NCBI GenBank assembly: GCA_903847605.1
Contig: CAINED010000021.1
Span: 156,665-220,664 of the forward strand
DNA: 64,000 bases
Reading direction: 5' to 3'
Source: an uncultured Hyphomicrobiales bacterium
GTDB taxonomy: Bacteria; Pseudomonadota; Alphaproteobacteria; Rhizobiales; Beijerinckiaceae
Of this stretch, positions 53,599 to 63,859 are shown piece by piece. The notes below the pieces were generated by a model. The model searched no databases and had not been told where the DNA came from. It saw nothing but the letters and a program-made list of their open reading frames with translations. The translations under genes were made by a program, and so were the position numbers. Position 1 is the first letter of the stretch. Every line of letters starts with the position of its first letter.

Positions 53599-55095
53599 AT
53601 GCGCGAACTCACACATTTCATCGGCGGCAAGCACGTCAAGGGCACATCAGGGCGCTTCGCCGACGCCTATCAGCCCATGACGGGCGAAGCGATTTCCAAA
53701 GTGCCGCTGGCGTCGAAAGCCGAAGTTCGCGCGGCCGTCGAAAATGCGAGAGCAGCGCAACCCGCATGGGCCGCGACCAATCCGCAACGCCGGGCACGCG
53801 TGATGATGAAATTTCTGGAAGTCATGGCGCGCGAAAACGATGCGCTCGCCGAATTGCTCGCGCGTGAACACGGCAAGACGATTGCCGACGCCAAGGGCGA
53901 CATCCAGCGCGGCATCGAGGTCGTCGAATTTGCCTGCGGCATTCCGCATCTGATGAAGGGCGAATATACCGAGGGTGCCGGCCCCGGCATCGACATTTAT
54001 TCGATCCGTCAGCCGCTCGGCGTCGTCGCCGGCATTACGCCGTTCAACTTTCCGGCGATGATTCCCATGTGGAAATTCGCGCCGGCGATCGCCTGCGGCA
54101 ATGCCTTCATCCTGAAGCCATCGGAACGCGATCCCGGCGTGCCGCTGCGCATGGCCGAACTGATGATCGAAGCGGGCCTCCCGCCGGGCATTCTCAACGT
54201 CGTCAACGGCGACAAGGAATCCGTCGACGCCCTGCTCGACGATCCCGACATTCAGGCCATCGGCTTCGTCGGTTCGACACCCATCGCCGAATATGTTTAC
54301 ACCCGAGGCACGGCTTCGGGTAAGCGCGTGCAATGTTTCGGCGGCGCGAAGAATCACATGGTGATCATGCCCGACGCAGACATGGACCAGGCGGTCGATG
54401 CTCTCGTCGGCGCGGGCTACGGCTCTGCGGGCGAACGCTGCATGGCCGTCTCCGTCGCCGTGCCCGTCGGCAAGAAGACGGCGGACGAACTGGTAAAGCG
54501 TCTCATTCCCCGTACCGAGTCATTGAAGATCGGGCCTTCCACGGATTCGGCCGCCGACTTCGGTCCGCTGGTGACAAAGCAGCACCTTGAAAAGGTGAAG
54601 GGCTATGTCGAACTCGGCGTGCAGGAAGGCGCGAAGCTTCTCGTCGACGGCCGCAACTTCAAGATGCAGGGCTATGAAGACGGCTTCTACATGGGCGGCT
54701 GCCTGTTCGACGACGTGACACCGGACATGCGCATCTACAAGGAAGAAATCTTCGGGCCAGTGCTCTCGGTCGTGCGCGCCAACGATTACGAACAGGCGCT
54801 GGCGCTCTGCACCGATCACGAATATGGCAACGGCGTCGCGATCTTCACGCGCGATGGCGATGCGGCCCGCGATTTCACGGCGCGCGTGCAGGTCGGCATG
54901 GTCGGCGTCAATGTGCCGATCCCCGTGCCGCTGGCCTATTACACATTCGGCGGCTGGAAGCGTTCCGCTTTCGGCGATCTCAACCAGCACGGGCCGGATT
55001 CCGTGCGTTTCTACACGAAGACCAAGACCGTCACCTCGCGCTGGCCATCGGGCGTGAAGGAAGGCGCGGAGTTCACGATACCGTTGATGAAGTGA
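53599..55095 (+). CDS. mmsA: methylmalonate-semialdehyde dehydrogenase (CoA-acylating)
   Basis: 498-residue aldehyde dehydrogenase giving propionyl-CoA or acetyl-CoA from methylmalonate/malonate semialdehyde with NAD and CoA. GITPFNFPAMIPMW and the catalytic cysteine in GSAGERCMAVSVAVPV are MmsA-type, and the end TKTVTSRWP is characteristic. It acts in valine, beta-alanine and inositol breakdown. GGGAGAGG is the ribosome site. An esterase gene follows after 26 bp. Confidence 0.94.
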   Translation: MRELTHFIGGKHVKGTSGRFADAYQPMTGEAISKVPLASKAEVRAAVENARAAQPAWAATNPQRRARVMMKFLEVMARENDALAELLAREHGKTIADAKGDIQRGIEVVEFACGIPHLMKGEYTEGAGPGIDIYSIRQPLGVVAGITPFNFPAMIPMWKFAPAIACGNAFILKPSERDPGVPLRMAELMIEAGLPPGILNVVNGDKESVDALLDDPDIQAIGFVGSTPIAEYVYTRGTASGKRVQCFGGAKNHMVIMPDADMDQAVDALVGAGYGSAGERCMAVSVAVPVGKKTADELVKRLIPRTESLKIGPSTDSAADFGPLVTKQHLEKVKGYVELGVQEGAKLLVDGRNFKMQGYEDGFYMGGCLFDDVTPDMRIYKEEIFGPVLSVVRANDYEQALALCTDHEYGNGVAIFTRDGDAARDFTARVQVGMVGVNVPIPVPLAYYTFGGWKRSAFGDLNQHGPDSVRFYTKTKTVTSRWPSGVKEGAEFTIPLMK

Positions 55096-55121
55096 TTCAG
55101 CGGTAAGCCCACGAGGTCGCC

Positions 55122-55976
55122 ATGCCCGTTACTTCTTCTGTCGAGAACCTTCGCGATCTCGAATATGCGGTGCATGACGGCGTTTCGCTGAAGGCTCACC
55201 TGTGGCGGCCCGCGGGAAACGGACCCTTCCCGGTCCTGATCACCATTCATGGCGGCGGCTGGCAGATGGGCGGACCGGACAATTACAGACAGTGGGGACC
55301 CTGGCTCGCTTCGCGCGGCATAGCGATGTTTTCGATCTCTTATCGCTTCTCGAGCGCGACGCAGAAGATGTATCCGCAAGCCGTGCATGATGCGCGCGCA
55401 GCGGTGCAATTTCTGAAGGGGCGCGCGCAGGACATGAAGATCGACCCGACCCGTATCGCCCTGATGGGCGATTCGGCTGGGGCGCATCTATCGGCGCTTG
55501 TCGCGCTTGCGGGCGATCTGCCTGTGTTCGGGACTGGTTATCCCGGCGATCCATTTTCTTCGCAAAGCACGAAAGTGCGCGCCGTCATCGGCAATTACGG
55601 CGTCTACGACATGCTGCAGCAGTGGCATCACGATCAGGCCGTACGCGCCAACGATCACATCGTGCAGAAATTCCTCGGCTGCGCGCCGATGGACGACCGG
55701 CGTGTTTATTTCGAAGCGTCACCGCTGAGCTACGTCATTCGCGGCGCAACCGACGCGTCATTTCTGCTCGTGCATGGCGACGAGGACGATGTCGTCGATC
55801 GCTGGCAGACCGATGCATTTCACGATGCGCTGAAGATGGCGAACATATTTTCGCGCAAAGTGATCGTTCCCGGCGCGGGTCATTATTTCACGCAATATCC
55901 ATTCGACGAGCCGGCATCGCATTCGGGCTGGCTCGCGCCGCGCGTCTTGCGTTTCCTGCAGGAGCGGTTGGCTTAG
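55122..55976 (+). CDS. HSL-type alpha/beta hydrolase (esterase)
   Basis: 284 residues with IHGGGWQMGG oxyanion-hole motif, nucleophile GDSAGAH (Ser near 118), acid in HGDEDDVV and His in GAGHYF. This is the hormone-sensitive-lipase/esterase layout; short-chain carboxylester hydrolysis is expected. Its stop overlaps that of the convergent chrA gene (shared TTAG). No signal peptide. Confidence 0.88.
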   Translation: MPVTSSVENLRDLEYAVHDGVSLKAHLWRPAGNGPFPVLITIHGGGWQMGGPDNYRQWGPWLASRGIAMFSISYRFSSATQKMYPQAVHDARAAVQFLKGRAQDMKIDPTRIALMGDSAGAHLSALVALAGDLPVFGTGYPGDPFSSQSTKVRAVIGNYGVYDMLQQWHHDQAVRANDHIVQKFLGCAPMDDRRVYFEASPLSYVIRGATDASFLLVHGDEDDVVDRWQTDAFHDALKMANIFSRKVIVPGAGHYFTQYPFDEPASHSGWLAPRVLRFLQERLA

Positions 55977-57337
55977 CGAAGGCCAGCCAGATATAACGCG
56001 GCCCCGGCCGCGCAGGATACGGCGAGTGTGAGCGGCGCGCTCCATTTAAGGACGAACATTGCGAGAGCCGCGCCGATGGCCAGTAAGATTGCCGCGGGAT
56101 CGGCGCTCGACAAGACCGGCGCGTCGAAACCGAAAAGCCCTGCCTGAATGCGTTGCGTTTTACCGAACATGGCGTTGACCGCAAACCAGATCGCAAGATT
56201 GAGAATAACGCCGACGATAGCTGCGGTAATCGCAGCAAGCGCGCCCGATAATGCCCGGTTGGCGCGCAACTGCTCGATGTATGGCGCGCCCAAAAATATC
56301 CAGAGAAAGCAGGGCGCGAAAGTTACCCAAGTTGCCAGCAGGCCGCCGAGGGCGCCTGCAAGCAATGGCGGCAACGCGCCCGCATCGCGGAAGGCTGCGA
56401 TGAAACCGACGAATTGCAGCACCATGATCAGGGGACCGGGCGTCGTCTCGGCCATGCCGAGCCCATCGATCATTTCGGTCGGCGTGAGCCAGCCGTAGGT
56501 CTGCACGGCGCCCTGCGCGACCCAGGCGAGCACCGCATAGGCGCCGCCGAATGTCAGCATCGCCAGCTTGCTGAAAAATATCGCGATGTTGGAATAGACG
56601 CTGGACGGGCCGAGGATCGCGACGATCAGCGCCACAGGAATGAGCCAGATCGCCAGCCACATGATCGCGACTCTCAGGGCGCGTGCAACATTCGGGCGCG
56701 TGTGCTCGGGAATGTGATCGCGCAGAAGACTGTCGTCCACATCCTGATGTTTCGAAGCGCCATGCCCACCGCCCGCAAATTCCGTGCGGCCGGCCTTCGT
56801 GCCGAAATAGCCGATCAAGCCCGCGGCGAGGACGATGGCGGGAAAGGGAACGGAAAAAAAGTAGATCGCGACGAACGCCGCCGCCGCCAGCGCGATCATC
56901 ACATTGTTGCGCAGCGCGCGTTTGCCCACGCGTAGGGTGGCTTCGACGACAATGGCCAGCACGGCTGCCTTCAATCCGAAGAATAATGCGCCGACGATGC
57001 CGACCTTGCCCCAGACCGCATAGATCATGCTCAGCGCCATGATGGCGACGACGCCGGGCAGGATGAACAGAAGGCCCGCCATCAGCCCGCCCTTCGTGCG
57101 ATGTATCAGCCAGCCGATATAGGTCGCGAGCTGTTGCGCTTCAGGCCCGGGCAACAGCATGCAGTAGTTGAGCGCATGCAGGAAACGCGCGTCGGACAGC
57201 CACTTTTTTTCGTCGACAATGATGCGATGCATGACTGCGATCTGCCCGGCGGGTCCGCCGAACGAGAGCGCTGCTACACGCAGCCAGACTCGGAGGGCTT
57301 CGGCGAAGGAGACGTTGTGTTCGAGGTTCTTTTCCAT
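55973..57337 (-). CDS. chrA: chromate transporter, long-chain ChrA
   Basis: 454 residues, two homologous CHR halves (first RVAALSFGGPAGQIAVMHR, second KLAMLTFGGAYAVLAWVAQ) with PGPEAQQLA and TTPGPLIM. It pumps chromate out of the cytoplasm in exchange for protons and may be a sulfate-analogue resistance trait. It directly follows prfA (24 bp). GGGAG precedes the ATG. Confidence 0.92.
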   Translation of the reverse strand: MEKNLEHNVSFAEALRVWLRVAALSFGGPAGQIAVMHRIIVDEKKWLSDARFLHALNYCMLLPGPEAQQLATYIGWLIHRTKGGLMAGLLFILPGVVAIMALSMIYAVWGKVGIVGALFFGLKAAVLAIVVEATLRVGKRALRNNVMIALAAAAFVAIYFFSVPFPAIVLAAGLIGYFGTKAGRTEFAGGGHGASKHQDVDDSLLRDHIPEHTRPNVARALRVAIMWLAIWLIPVALIVAILGPSSVYSNIAIFFSKLAMLTFGGAYAVLAWVAQGAVQTYGWLTPTEMIDGLGMAETTPGPLIMVLQFVGFIAAFRDAGALPPLLAGALGGLLATWVTFAPCFLWIFLGAPYIEQLRANRALSGALAAITAAIVGVILNLAIWFAVNAMFGKTQRIQAGLFGFDAPVLSSADPAAILLAIGAALAMFVLKWSAPLTLAVSCAAGAALYLAGLR

Positions 57338-57361
57338 CTCGTCTCCCGATGAGGAATGAAA

Positions 57362-58435
57362 TCAGCTTTCACCGGCCGCCAGCAAGTCCGCCTGATGCTG
57401 CGTGATCAGCGGCTCGATCACTTCGTCCAGCGCTTCGCCGGTAATCACTTTATCCAGCTTATACAGCGTCAGATTGATACGGTGATCCGTCACCCGCCCC
57501 TGCGGGAAATTATAGGTGCGGATACGCTCCGACCTGTCGCCCGAGCCGACCTGAGACTTGCGATCCGCCGCGCGCTCGGCGTCGAGCTTCTGGCGTTGTT
57601 CGTCGTAAAGGCGCGCTTTCAGCAGGCCCAGCGCGCGCGCCTTGTTTTTATGCTGCGAGCGCTCGTCCTGCACGAAGACGACAATGCCAGACGGCAAATG
57701 CGTGATGCGGATCGCCGATTCCGTTTTGTTCACATGCTGGCCGCCGGCGCCCTGCGCGCGCATGGTGTCGATCTTGAGGTCGGCTTCGTTGATGTCGATA
57801 TCGACATCCTGCGCTTCCGGCAGAACCGCGACCGTCGCAGCGGATGTATGGATGCGGCCCTGCGCCTCGGTCGCAGGCACGCGCTGCACGCGATGCACGC
57901 CGGATTCGAATTTCAGCTTGGCGAAGACGCCACGCCCCTGCACCTCGGCAATGACTTCCTTGAACCCGCCTGCCGTTCCCTCGCTGAGCGAAAGGATTTC
58001 CATTTTCCAGCCGTGCAGGTCGGCATAGCGCTGGTACATGCGAAAGAGATCGCCCGCGAAAAGCGAGGCCTCGTCGCCTCCCGTGCCGGCGCGAATTTCG
58101 AGAATGGCGCCGCCTTCGTCGGCGGCGTCCTTCGGCAGCAGGGCGATGCGGATGCGATGCTCGAGTTCACTGACACGTTCGCTGGTTTGATCGCGTTCGA
58201 GTTCGGCAAGCTCGCGCATGTCCTTGTCGAGAGCGGGATCCGCGAGCATGACATTCACGCCTTCGAGATCCTCTTGCGCCTTGCGCCATTCGCGGATCGC
58301 GGATGCGACTTCTTCCAGTTCCGCGAGTTCGCGCGACATCGCCACGAACCTTTCGCCGCTGACATTCTGCGACAGTCCTTCCGACAATTCGGCATGGCGG
58401 CGCAGAATGAGATCGAGCTTGTCCTGGGGAAGCAT
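57362..58435 (-). CDS. prfA: peptide chain release factor 1
   Basis: 357 residues with the stop-codon anticodon mimic PAT (in [14 protein letters not shown]) and the GGQ catalytic motif [13 protein letters not shown] that releases peptides at UAA/UAG. Length and motifs are normal. The GGQ methyltransferase gene prmC, commonly next to prfA in alphaproteobacteria, is not here; chrA occupies that place. Confidence 0.97.
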   Translation of the reverse strand: MLPQDKLDLILRRHAELSEGLSQNVSGERFVAMSRELAELEEVASAIREWRKAQEDLEGVNVMLADPALDKDMRELAELERDQTSERVSELEHRIRIALLPKDAADEGGAILEIRAGTGGDEASLFAGDLFRMYQRYADLHGWKMEILSLSEGTAGGFKEVIAEVQGRGVFAKLKFESGVHRVQRVPATEAQGRIHTSAATVAVLPEAQDVDIDINEADLKIDTMRAQGAGGQHVNKTESAIRITHLPSGIVVFVQDERSQHKNKARALGLLKARLYDEQRQKLDAERAADRKSQVGSGDRSERIRTYNFPQGRVTDHRINLTLYKLDKVITGEALDEVIEPLITQHQADLLAAGES

Positions 58436-58503
58436 TTTGGGTCCGGCCCTGCGCAGCGCGCAGCAATATAAGAGGGATGACGGAGCGAAGCGGCAGAAAT
58501 TCG

Positions 58504-60774
58504 CTATAGCGGGATACCCTTGGCTTCCGCGTAAGCCTGCAGTTTTGGACGCAGCGAGGCGGCTCCATCTTTATGCGCCAGAAGCCCGCAAAGGTGATCC
58601 CGCAGATGTGCTGCGTCGAGCTTTAGGATCATCGCCTTTACCGGGCCGATGCTCGACGGGGACATGGAGAGTGAGCGAAACCCAAGCGCGACCAGGCCCA
58701 TGGCTTCGACGGGACGCCCGCCCATTTCGCCGCAAAGCGCCACTGGCGTGCCCGTCTCCGCCCCTTTGTCCGCGATCTTCTTCAGGGCGCGCAGCGCCGG
58801 GGGGCTCAACACATCGAATCGATTGGCGACGCGCCTGTTATCGCGGTCGGCGGCGTTGAGATATTGCATCAGATCGTTCGAGCCGACGGACACGAAATCC
58901 ACCCGCGCCATCAACTCGTCGAGCTGGAACAGCAAGGCTGGCACTTCAAGCATCACGCCGAGCTTGAGATCGCGCGGCATGGGATGGCCGTGTCGCGTGA
59001 GGTGTTCGACCTCTTTCAGCGCAAGCTCCTTTGCCTGATCGAATTCGCCGACATTCGCGACCATCGGAAACATGATGCGCAACTCCCGCCCTGCCCCGGC
59101 CCGCATCATGGCGCGTAGTTGAAGGCGCAAAAGCGCCGGACGGTCGAGGCCGATACGGATCGCGCGCCAGCCGAGCGCCGGATTCTCTTCCTCGTACGTC
59201 GTCATATACGGCAGAATCTTGTCGCCGCCGATGTCGAGCGTGCGAAACGTGACCGGCTTGTCGGGAACTGCATCCATCACCGACTTGTAGAGCTGGTATT
59301 GCTTTTCGGTGCGCGGGAACTGCGGCGCGACCATGAACTGCAATTCGGTGCGGAAAAGGCCGATGGATTCCGCGCCGGTTTCGTCGAGATGCGGCAGATC
59401 GACAAGCAGCCCTGCATTCATGTGCAGGCCGACGGAAACGCCGTCTTTCGTCAGCGCAGGCACATCGCGCAGCGAGCGATATTGCTCCTGCCGCCGCGCG
59501 CGCAAACGCGCCTTCTCGCGATAGGCGGCTTCGATGTCGGCAGCGGGGCGCACCTGTACTTCGCCGGTCGTGCCATCGACGATGATGGCGTCGCCCTGCT
59601 CGACGATGCCGGTAATGTTCTCGACTTCGCCGACAGTGGGAATGCCGAGCGCGCGGGCGACGATGGCGACATGACTTGCCGGACCCGCCTCCTCGAGCAC
59701 AAGGCCGCGCAGCTTCTTTCGATCGTAATCGAGAAGCGCCGCCGCCCCCATCGTGCGCGCCACGAGGATAGCATTGTCCGGCAGACTTTCGGGTGAAGCC
59801 ACCATCGACTGGCCGGTGAGCTGATGCAGCAATCGGCTCGCGAGTTCGTCGAGATCGTGCAATCGCTCGCGCATATAGTGATCGGTGGAACGCAACATGC
59901 GCGCGCGCGAATCTTCCTGCACGCGCTCCACGGCGGCTTCGGCGGTGATGCCGGTATTGACGGCTTCGCGCAGGCGGCGAAGCCAGCCGCGATCGTTGGC
60001 GAAAAGGCGAAAGCTTTCGAGAACCTCGCGATATTCGCCGGTCGTCGTCTCGTCATCGATGAGCGTGTCGATATTGGCGCGCATCGTCTCGATGGCGGCG
60101 TCGAGACGGACCTGTTCGCCCGCCACATCTTCGGCGATGATCTTGGAAATGATCACGCGCGGTTCGTGCAACACGACATAGCCGAGGCCGACGCCTTCGG
60201 ACATCGGGCTTCCGCCGAGCGCTTGCGGCCGGCGCACCGCGATGGCCGTTCCGGGTCTTGCAATCGACTGCAATTCGCCGGATGCGATCATCTCGGCAAG
60301 AAGCATGGCTATGGTCTCGAGGACCTCGACCTCTTCCTCGGTGTAGGTGCGCTTGGTGCGGTTCTGAATGACGAGCACGCCGAGCGTATTGCCGCCGCGC
60401 AGGATCGGGACGCCCACGAAGGAGTGATAGATCTCCTCGCCTGTCTCCGGCTTGTAGGAGAAGGACGGATGGGCCTGCGCATCGGCCAGAGCCAGCGGTT
60501 CCGCCGTTTCGGCGATGAGGCCGACGAGACCTTCGCCGACGCGCAATGTCGTCTGGTGGACGGCTTCGCGGGCAAGACCCTCGGTGGCGAACAGTTCGAG
60601 ACGGCTGTCCGCGCGCATCACATAGACGGAGCAGACCTCCGCCACCATGTTGGCGGCGACCTGAACGACGATCTTGTCAAGACGCGCCTGCGCATTCACC
60701 GGTTCCGCCATGGCTTCGCGGAGCCGGCGCATCAGCAGGCGGGGACCGCCCGGTGCTGCACGCGTCGATGGCAA
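58504..60774 (-). CDS. ptsP: phosphoenolpyruvate-protein phosphotransferase PtsP (EI-Ntr)
   Basis: 756 residues: GAF domain (~20-160, [20 protein letters not shown] split across its first helix and strand), PEP-utilising domain with the phosphorylated His in [11 protein letters not shown], and the C-terminal TIM barrel with the catalytic Cys in [11 protein letters not shown]. It starts the nitrogen PTS relay to NPr and EIIA-Ntr. TTG at 60774 is used because [14 protein letters not shown], conserved in homologues, precedes the first ATG (60732). Confidence 0.95.
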   Translation of the reverse strand: MPSTRAAPGGPRLLMRRLREAMAEPVNAQARLDKIVVQVAANMVAEVCSVYVMRADSRLELFATEGLAREAVHQTTLRVGEGLVGLIAETAEPLALADAQAHPSFSYKPETGEEIYHSFVGVPILRGGNTLGVLVIQNRTKRTYTEEEVEVLETIAMLLAEMIASGELQSIARPGTAIAVRRPQALGGSPMSEGVGLGYVVLHEPRVIISKIIAEDVAGEQVRLDAAIETMRANIDTLIDDETTTGEYREVLESFRLFANDRGWLRRLREAVNTGITAEAAVERVQEDSRARMLRSTDHYMRERLHDLDELASRLLHQLTGQSMVASPESLPDNAILVARTMGAAALLDYDRKKLRGLVLEEAGPASHVAIVARALGIPTVGEVENITGIVEQGDAIIVDGTTGEVQVRPAADIEAAYREKARLRARRQEQYRSLRDVPALTKDGVSVGLHMNAGLLVDLPHLDETGAESIGLFRTELQFMVAPQFPRTEKQYQLYKSVMDAVPDKPVTFRTLDIGGDKILPYMTTYEEENPALGWRAIRIGLDRPALLRLQLRAMMRAGAGRELRIMFPMVANVGEFDQAKELALKEVEHLTRHGHPMPRDLKLGVMLEVPALLFQLDELMARVDFVSVGSNDLMQYLNAADRDNRRVANRFDVLSPPALRALKKIADKGAETGTPVALCGEMGGRPVEAMGLVALGFRSLSMSPSSIGPVKAMILKLDAAHLRDHLCGLLAHKDGAASLRPKLQAYAEAKGIPL

Positions 60775-61039
60775 GATCGCTCGTCCCGATGTGTGTGGAA
60801 CTTCAGGGCTTCGGCGCCCCGTTCCAGTTTGAGAAACAAATGCCCTTCGGTCCTATGCCAAAGGCAGGCCGAATCGGCAAGCGAAGCACGTTCTGCGGTC
60901 GATATTGCCCCCCGGGGAGGCGATAATGCCACGGCCAGCAGCAAAGTTTGTCAATGCGACAGGCCGCAGCCCTCGCCCTTCATGCGCGCGGAATCCCGCA
61001 GTCCCTGCCGCCGCACCCCGCCTTTGGCAGGATTTTTTC

Positions 61040-61981
61040 CTATTTCAGCAGGACTTTGGCTGGATCGATTTTCGTCTGCAGCATGTTCTGCTTGTTCATG
61101 ACATTGAGCCACCAGACGATCTGGCTGGCTGCGATGGCCGGATTGTAGTCGCCGGGCTTGATGTTGGCCGCCGCCTGCGGGGGCATCTTGAGGAATTTGG
61201 CGACGGCGGCTCGCACCTTGTCGGGATCCGTGGCGGCAATTTTGGCCGCCTCGGCGAGGCCGGCGCGGAAAGCGGCGACAGCCTTGGGATTGGCGTCCGC
61301 CCAGCGCTTGTCCGCTCCGTAAATGATCACCGATTCGCCATTCGGCATGCTCGAGAGATATTTCGCCACGACCTTGCCGATGTTGGCGCCGGTGACGCGG
61401 GATAGGAAGGGCTCGCCCAATATGATCCCGTCGACCGTACCGCCCTTGAGCAGGTCGCCCATGGTCGGGAACGTGCCTTCCACGAACTGCACGCTCTTCG
61501 GATCGACGCCGTTTTCAATCAGCCACTGACGCAGCAGCACGTGCAGCAGCGCATTGAACCCGGGAACCGCGACTTTCTTGCCAACAAAATCCTTGGCGGC
61601 GCTGATGCCGGAATCAGGGCGCGCCAGCAGCACGATGGCGTCCTTGGTGACTTCGTTCATCACAGAGGCATTCGCCACCGCGACGAGGTCGAGACCGCCA
61701 TCGATGGCCTGCAAGAGAACCGAGGGCGTAGGACCGCCGAATTGCAGCGAGTTCGAGAGCAGAGCAGCGGGGATGTTCGAATTGAGGGTGACAAGCACCA
61801 TCTCGGCTTCGAGACCATGCTTCTTGAAAATGCCCTCGTCGATGGCGATCATCGCTGCGGCGCAGTCCGGCGTCGCTGTACAACCGATCTTGACGGGCTG
61901 CGCCTGGGCGAGGCCAAAACTGGCCGTCAGTGCAATCAGGCTGCCGGCCATCATTGAAAGCGCCGCCTTGTTCCTGCGCAT
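61040..61981 (-). CDS. ABC transporter substrate-binding protein, NMT1/TauA/SsuA type
   Basis: 313 residues, signal peptide MRRNKAALSMMAGSLIALTAS cut near LAQA. VKIGCTATPDCAAAMIAIDEGIFKKHG is split across the first strand and helix, as in nitrate/sulfonate/thiamine-precursor binding proteins. GGGGAGGA ribosome site. Divergent from an FAH hydrolase gene and a cyclase-family gene, so it probably binds the compound those enzymes degrade. No permease or ATPase gene is adjacent. Confidence 0.88.
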   Translation of the reverse strand: MRRNKAALSMMAGSLIALTASFGLAQAQPVKIGCTATPDCAAAMIAIDEGIFKKHGLEAEMVLVTLNSNIPAALLSNSLQFGGPTPSVLLQAIDGGLDLVAVANASVMNEVTKDAIVLLARPDSGISAAKDFVGKKVAVPGFNALLHVLLRQWLIENGVDPKSVQFVEGTFPTMGDLLKGGTVDGIILGEPFLSRVTGANIGKVVAKYLSSMPNGESVIIYGADKRWADANPKAVAAFRAGLAEAAKIAATDPDKVRAAVAKFLKMPPQAAANIKPGDYNPAIAASQIVWWLNVMNKQNMLQTKIDPAKVLLK

Positions 61982-62078
61982 GCAATCCTCCCCTGGTGTC
62001 TAACCCTCGCTTGCGACAGCTATACGGGCGCATGGAAACTATGTAAATCTGCAGGACACAATTGACCGGGATGGAAAC

Positions 62079-63062
62079 ATGAAGCTGGCGACAATTCGGG
62101 ATGCCGGCGATCGCCAGAGGGTCGTACTGGTCGACAGCGGGAAGTCCTCGGTTTTCGATCTGAAAACGGCTGCCCAGCGAGACAAGCTCGATCAGGGCGA
62201 ATTCGACTCGATGCTGAATCTGATCGATCAGGGCGCGCGCGGGCTCGATCTTGCTCGCCGGCTCTTCCAGAGGCGCGAGCTTGAAAGCGATCTGTGGACG
62301 CCGCTAGCCGCCGCCAAACTTCTGGCGCCGCTGCCCGTGCCGCGTCAGATGCGCGACGGCATGACCTTCCCCTTGCATATCCAGCAAGCCGGTCGTGGCG
62401 CGCAGCGTATCGCTGCCAAGGATGACCTGGAAAAACTGGCTGCGCTGGACAAGCAGCCGCTGCCGGAGCTTCCGGCGATCTACCGCCTGCAGCCGTTCTA
62501 TTACATCACCAACCGCTTCACGGTTTCCGGCCCGGACGAAGTCATCAACTGGCCGCGCTACAGCAAGGTGATGGATTACGAACTCGAATTCGGCATCGTT
62601 ACCTGCGGCTCAGCCGCCAACATTCCGCTCGCGCGCGCGAAAGAACACATATTCGGTTTCACGATCTTCAACGACTTCTCGGCGCGAGATACGCAGGGAC
62701 CGGAAATGCAAAGCCTGCTCGGCCCTTCGAAGGGCAAGAGTTTCGACGGCAGCAATGCGCTGGGACCGTGGATCGTGACCTATGACGAGATTGGCGATCC
62801 CTACGACCTTGCGACGCAGGTTCGCGTGAATGGCGAAATACGCTCGAACGGGCGCACACAGGGCATGCTGTTCTCGTTCGAGGAGATTCTCGCGCACGCC
62901 TCGAAAGACGAGACGATTCACGCCGGGGAGTTTTTTGGATCGGGCACAGTCGGCAACGGCTGCGGTCTGGAGATGGGCCGGTTTCTCGATGATGGCGACA
63001 CTGTGGAACTCGACGTGGAAAAGATCGGCGTGCTTCGCAACACGGTCGTCACGCAAAAATAA
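62079..63062 (+). CDS. fumarylacetoacetate hydrolase-family protein
   Basis: 327 residues. Metal ligands are in MDYELEFGIVT, FNDFSARDTQG and the KGKSFDGSNALGPW loop. FAH enzymes cleave C-C bonds of acylpyruvates, hydrate oxoenoates or decarboxylate oxaloacetate. The N-terminal domain (MKLATIRDAGDRQRV) is of the larger FAH type. First gene of a two-gene operon with a cyclase-family hydrolase, typical of aromatic or heterocyclic catabolism. Confidence 0.9.
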   Translation: MKLATIRDAGDRQRVVLVDSGKSSVFDLKTAAQRDKLDQGEFDSMLNLIDQGARGLDLARRLFQRRELESDLWTPLAAAKLLAPLPVPRQMRDGMTFPLHIQQAGRGAQRIAAKDDLEKLAALDKQPLPELPAIYRLQPFYYITNRFTVSGPDEVINWPRYSKVMDYELEFGIVTCGSAANIPLARAKEHIFGFTIFNDFSARDTQGPEMQSLLGPSKGKSFDGSNALGPWIVTYDEIGDPYDLATQVRVNGEIRSNGRTQGMLFSFEEILAHASKDETIHAGEFFGSGTVGNGCGLEMGRFLDDGDTVELDVEKIGVLRNTVVTQK

Positions 63063-63082
63063 CGCGCAGAAGGAGAAGATTC

Positions 63083-63859
63083 ATGGCGCGCAGACTGATC
63101 GATATTTCCGTATCTTTGCAGAACGACATTGCTTCCGATCCACCGGGACTGACGCCGACGATCGAATATTCCGATCACGAACAGGGCGTCGCGAGCATTC
63201 TGCCGTTCTTTCCCGGGCTCAAGAAGGAAGACCTGCCGGACGGAAAAGGCTGGGCGGCTGAAGTCGTCAAACTGACCACCCATAACGGCACGCATCTCGA
63301 TGCGCCCTATCACTATCATCCAACGATGAACAACGGCGAACGCGCCTGGACCATCGACGAAGTACCGCTCGAATGGTGCTTTCAGCGCGGCGTGAAACTC
63401 GACTTCCGGCATTTCGCGGATGGTTATGTCGCGACGGCCGCCGATGTGGAAACAGAGCTGAAGCGCATTGGCCATCAGTTGCAGCCGCTCGATATCGTCG
63501 TCGTGAATACGTCCGCCGGGGCGAAATACGGTCAGCCAGATTATGTCGCATCCGGCTGCGGCATGGGTGACGAAGCGACGATGTATCTGCTTGAGCGTGG
63601 CGTGCGGCTCACCGGCATCGACGGCTGGAGCTGGGATGCGCCGTTTGTTTACACGGCGAAGAAGTGGGCGGAGACGCACGACCCGAAAATCATCTGGGAA
63701 GGCCACAAGGCCGGACGCAAGATCGGCTATTGCCATATCGAAAAATTGAGCAATCTCGACAAACTGCCTTCGACCGGCTTCATGGTCTCTTGTTTCCCGG
63801 TGAAGATAAAGGCGGCGTCGGCAGGCTGGTGCCGGGCGGTCGCGATCATCGAAGACTAG
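63083..63859 (+). CDS. cyclase-family metal hydrolase (kynurenine formamidase-like)
   Basis: 258 residues with the signature THNGTHLDAPYHYHP, the zinc ligands of KynB/isatin hydrolase proteins. Known activities are N-formylkynurenine deformylation, isatin hydrolysis and similar amide/lactam openings. It is 20 bp downstream of the FAH gene with GGAG. It could open a ring or amide whose product the FAH protein then handles; the substrate is unknown. Confidence 0.9.
   Translation: MARRLIDISVSLQNDIASDPPGLTPTIEYSDHEQGVASILPFFPGLKKEDLPDGKGWAAEVVKLTTHNGTHLDAPYHYHPTMNNGERAWTIDEVPLEWCFQRGVKLDFRHFADGYVATAADVETELKRIGHQLQPLDIVVVNTSAGAKYGQPDYVASGCGMGDEATMYLLERGVRLTGIDGWSWDAPFVYTAKKWAETHDPKIIWEGHKAGRKIGYCHIEKLSNLDKLPSTGFMVSCFPVKIKAASAGWCRAVAIIED

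Noticed and set aside
61004..61038. CCTGCC/GGCAGG hairpin followed by six T on the plus strand
   Set aside because: The loop is 16 bases and no plus-strand gene lies upstream; on the minus strand, where the adjacent gene ends, no T-run follows.
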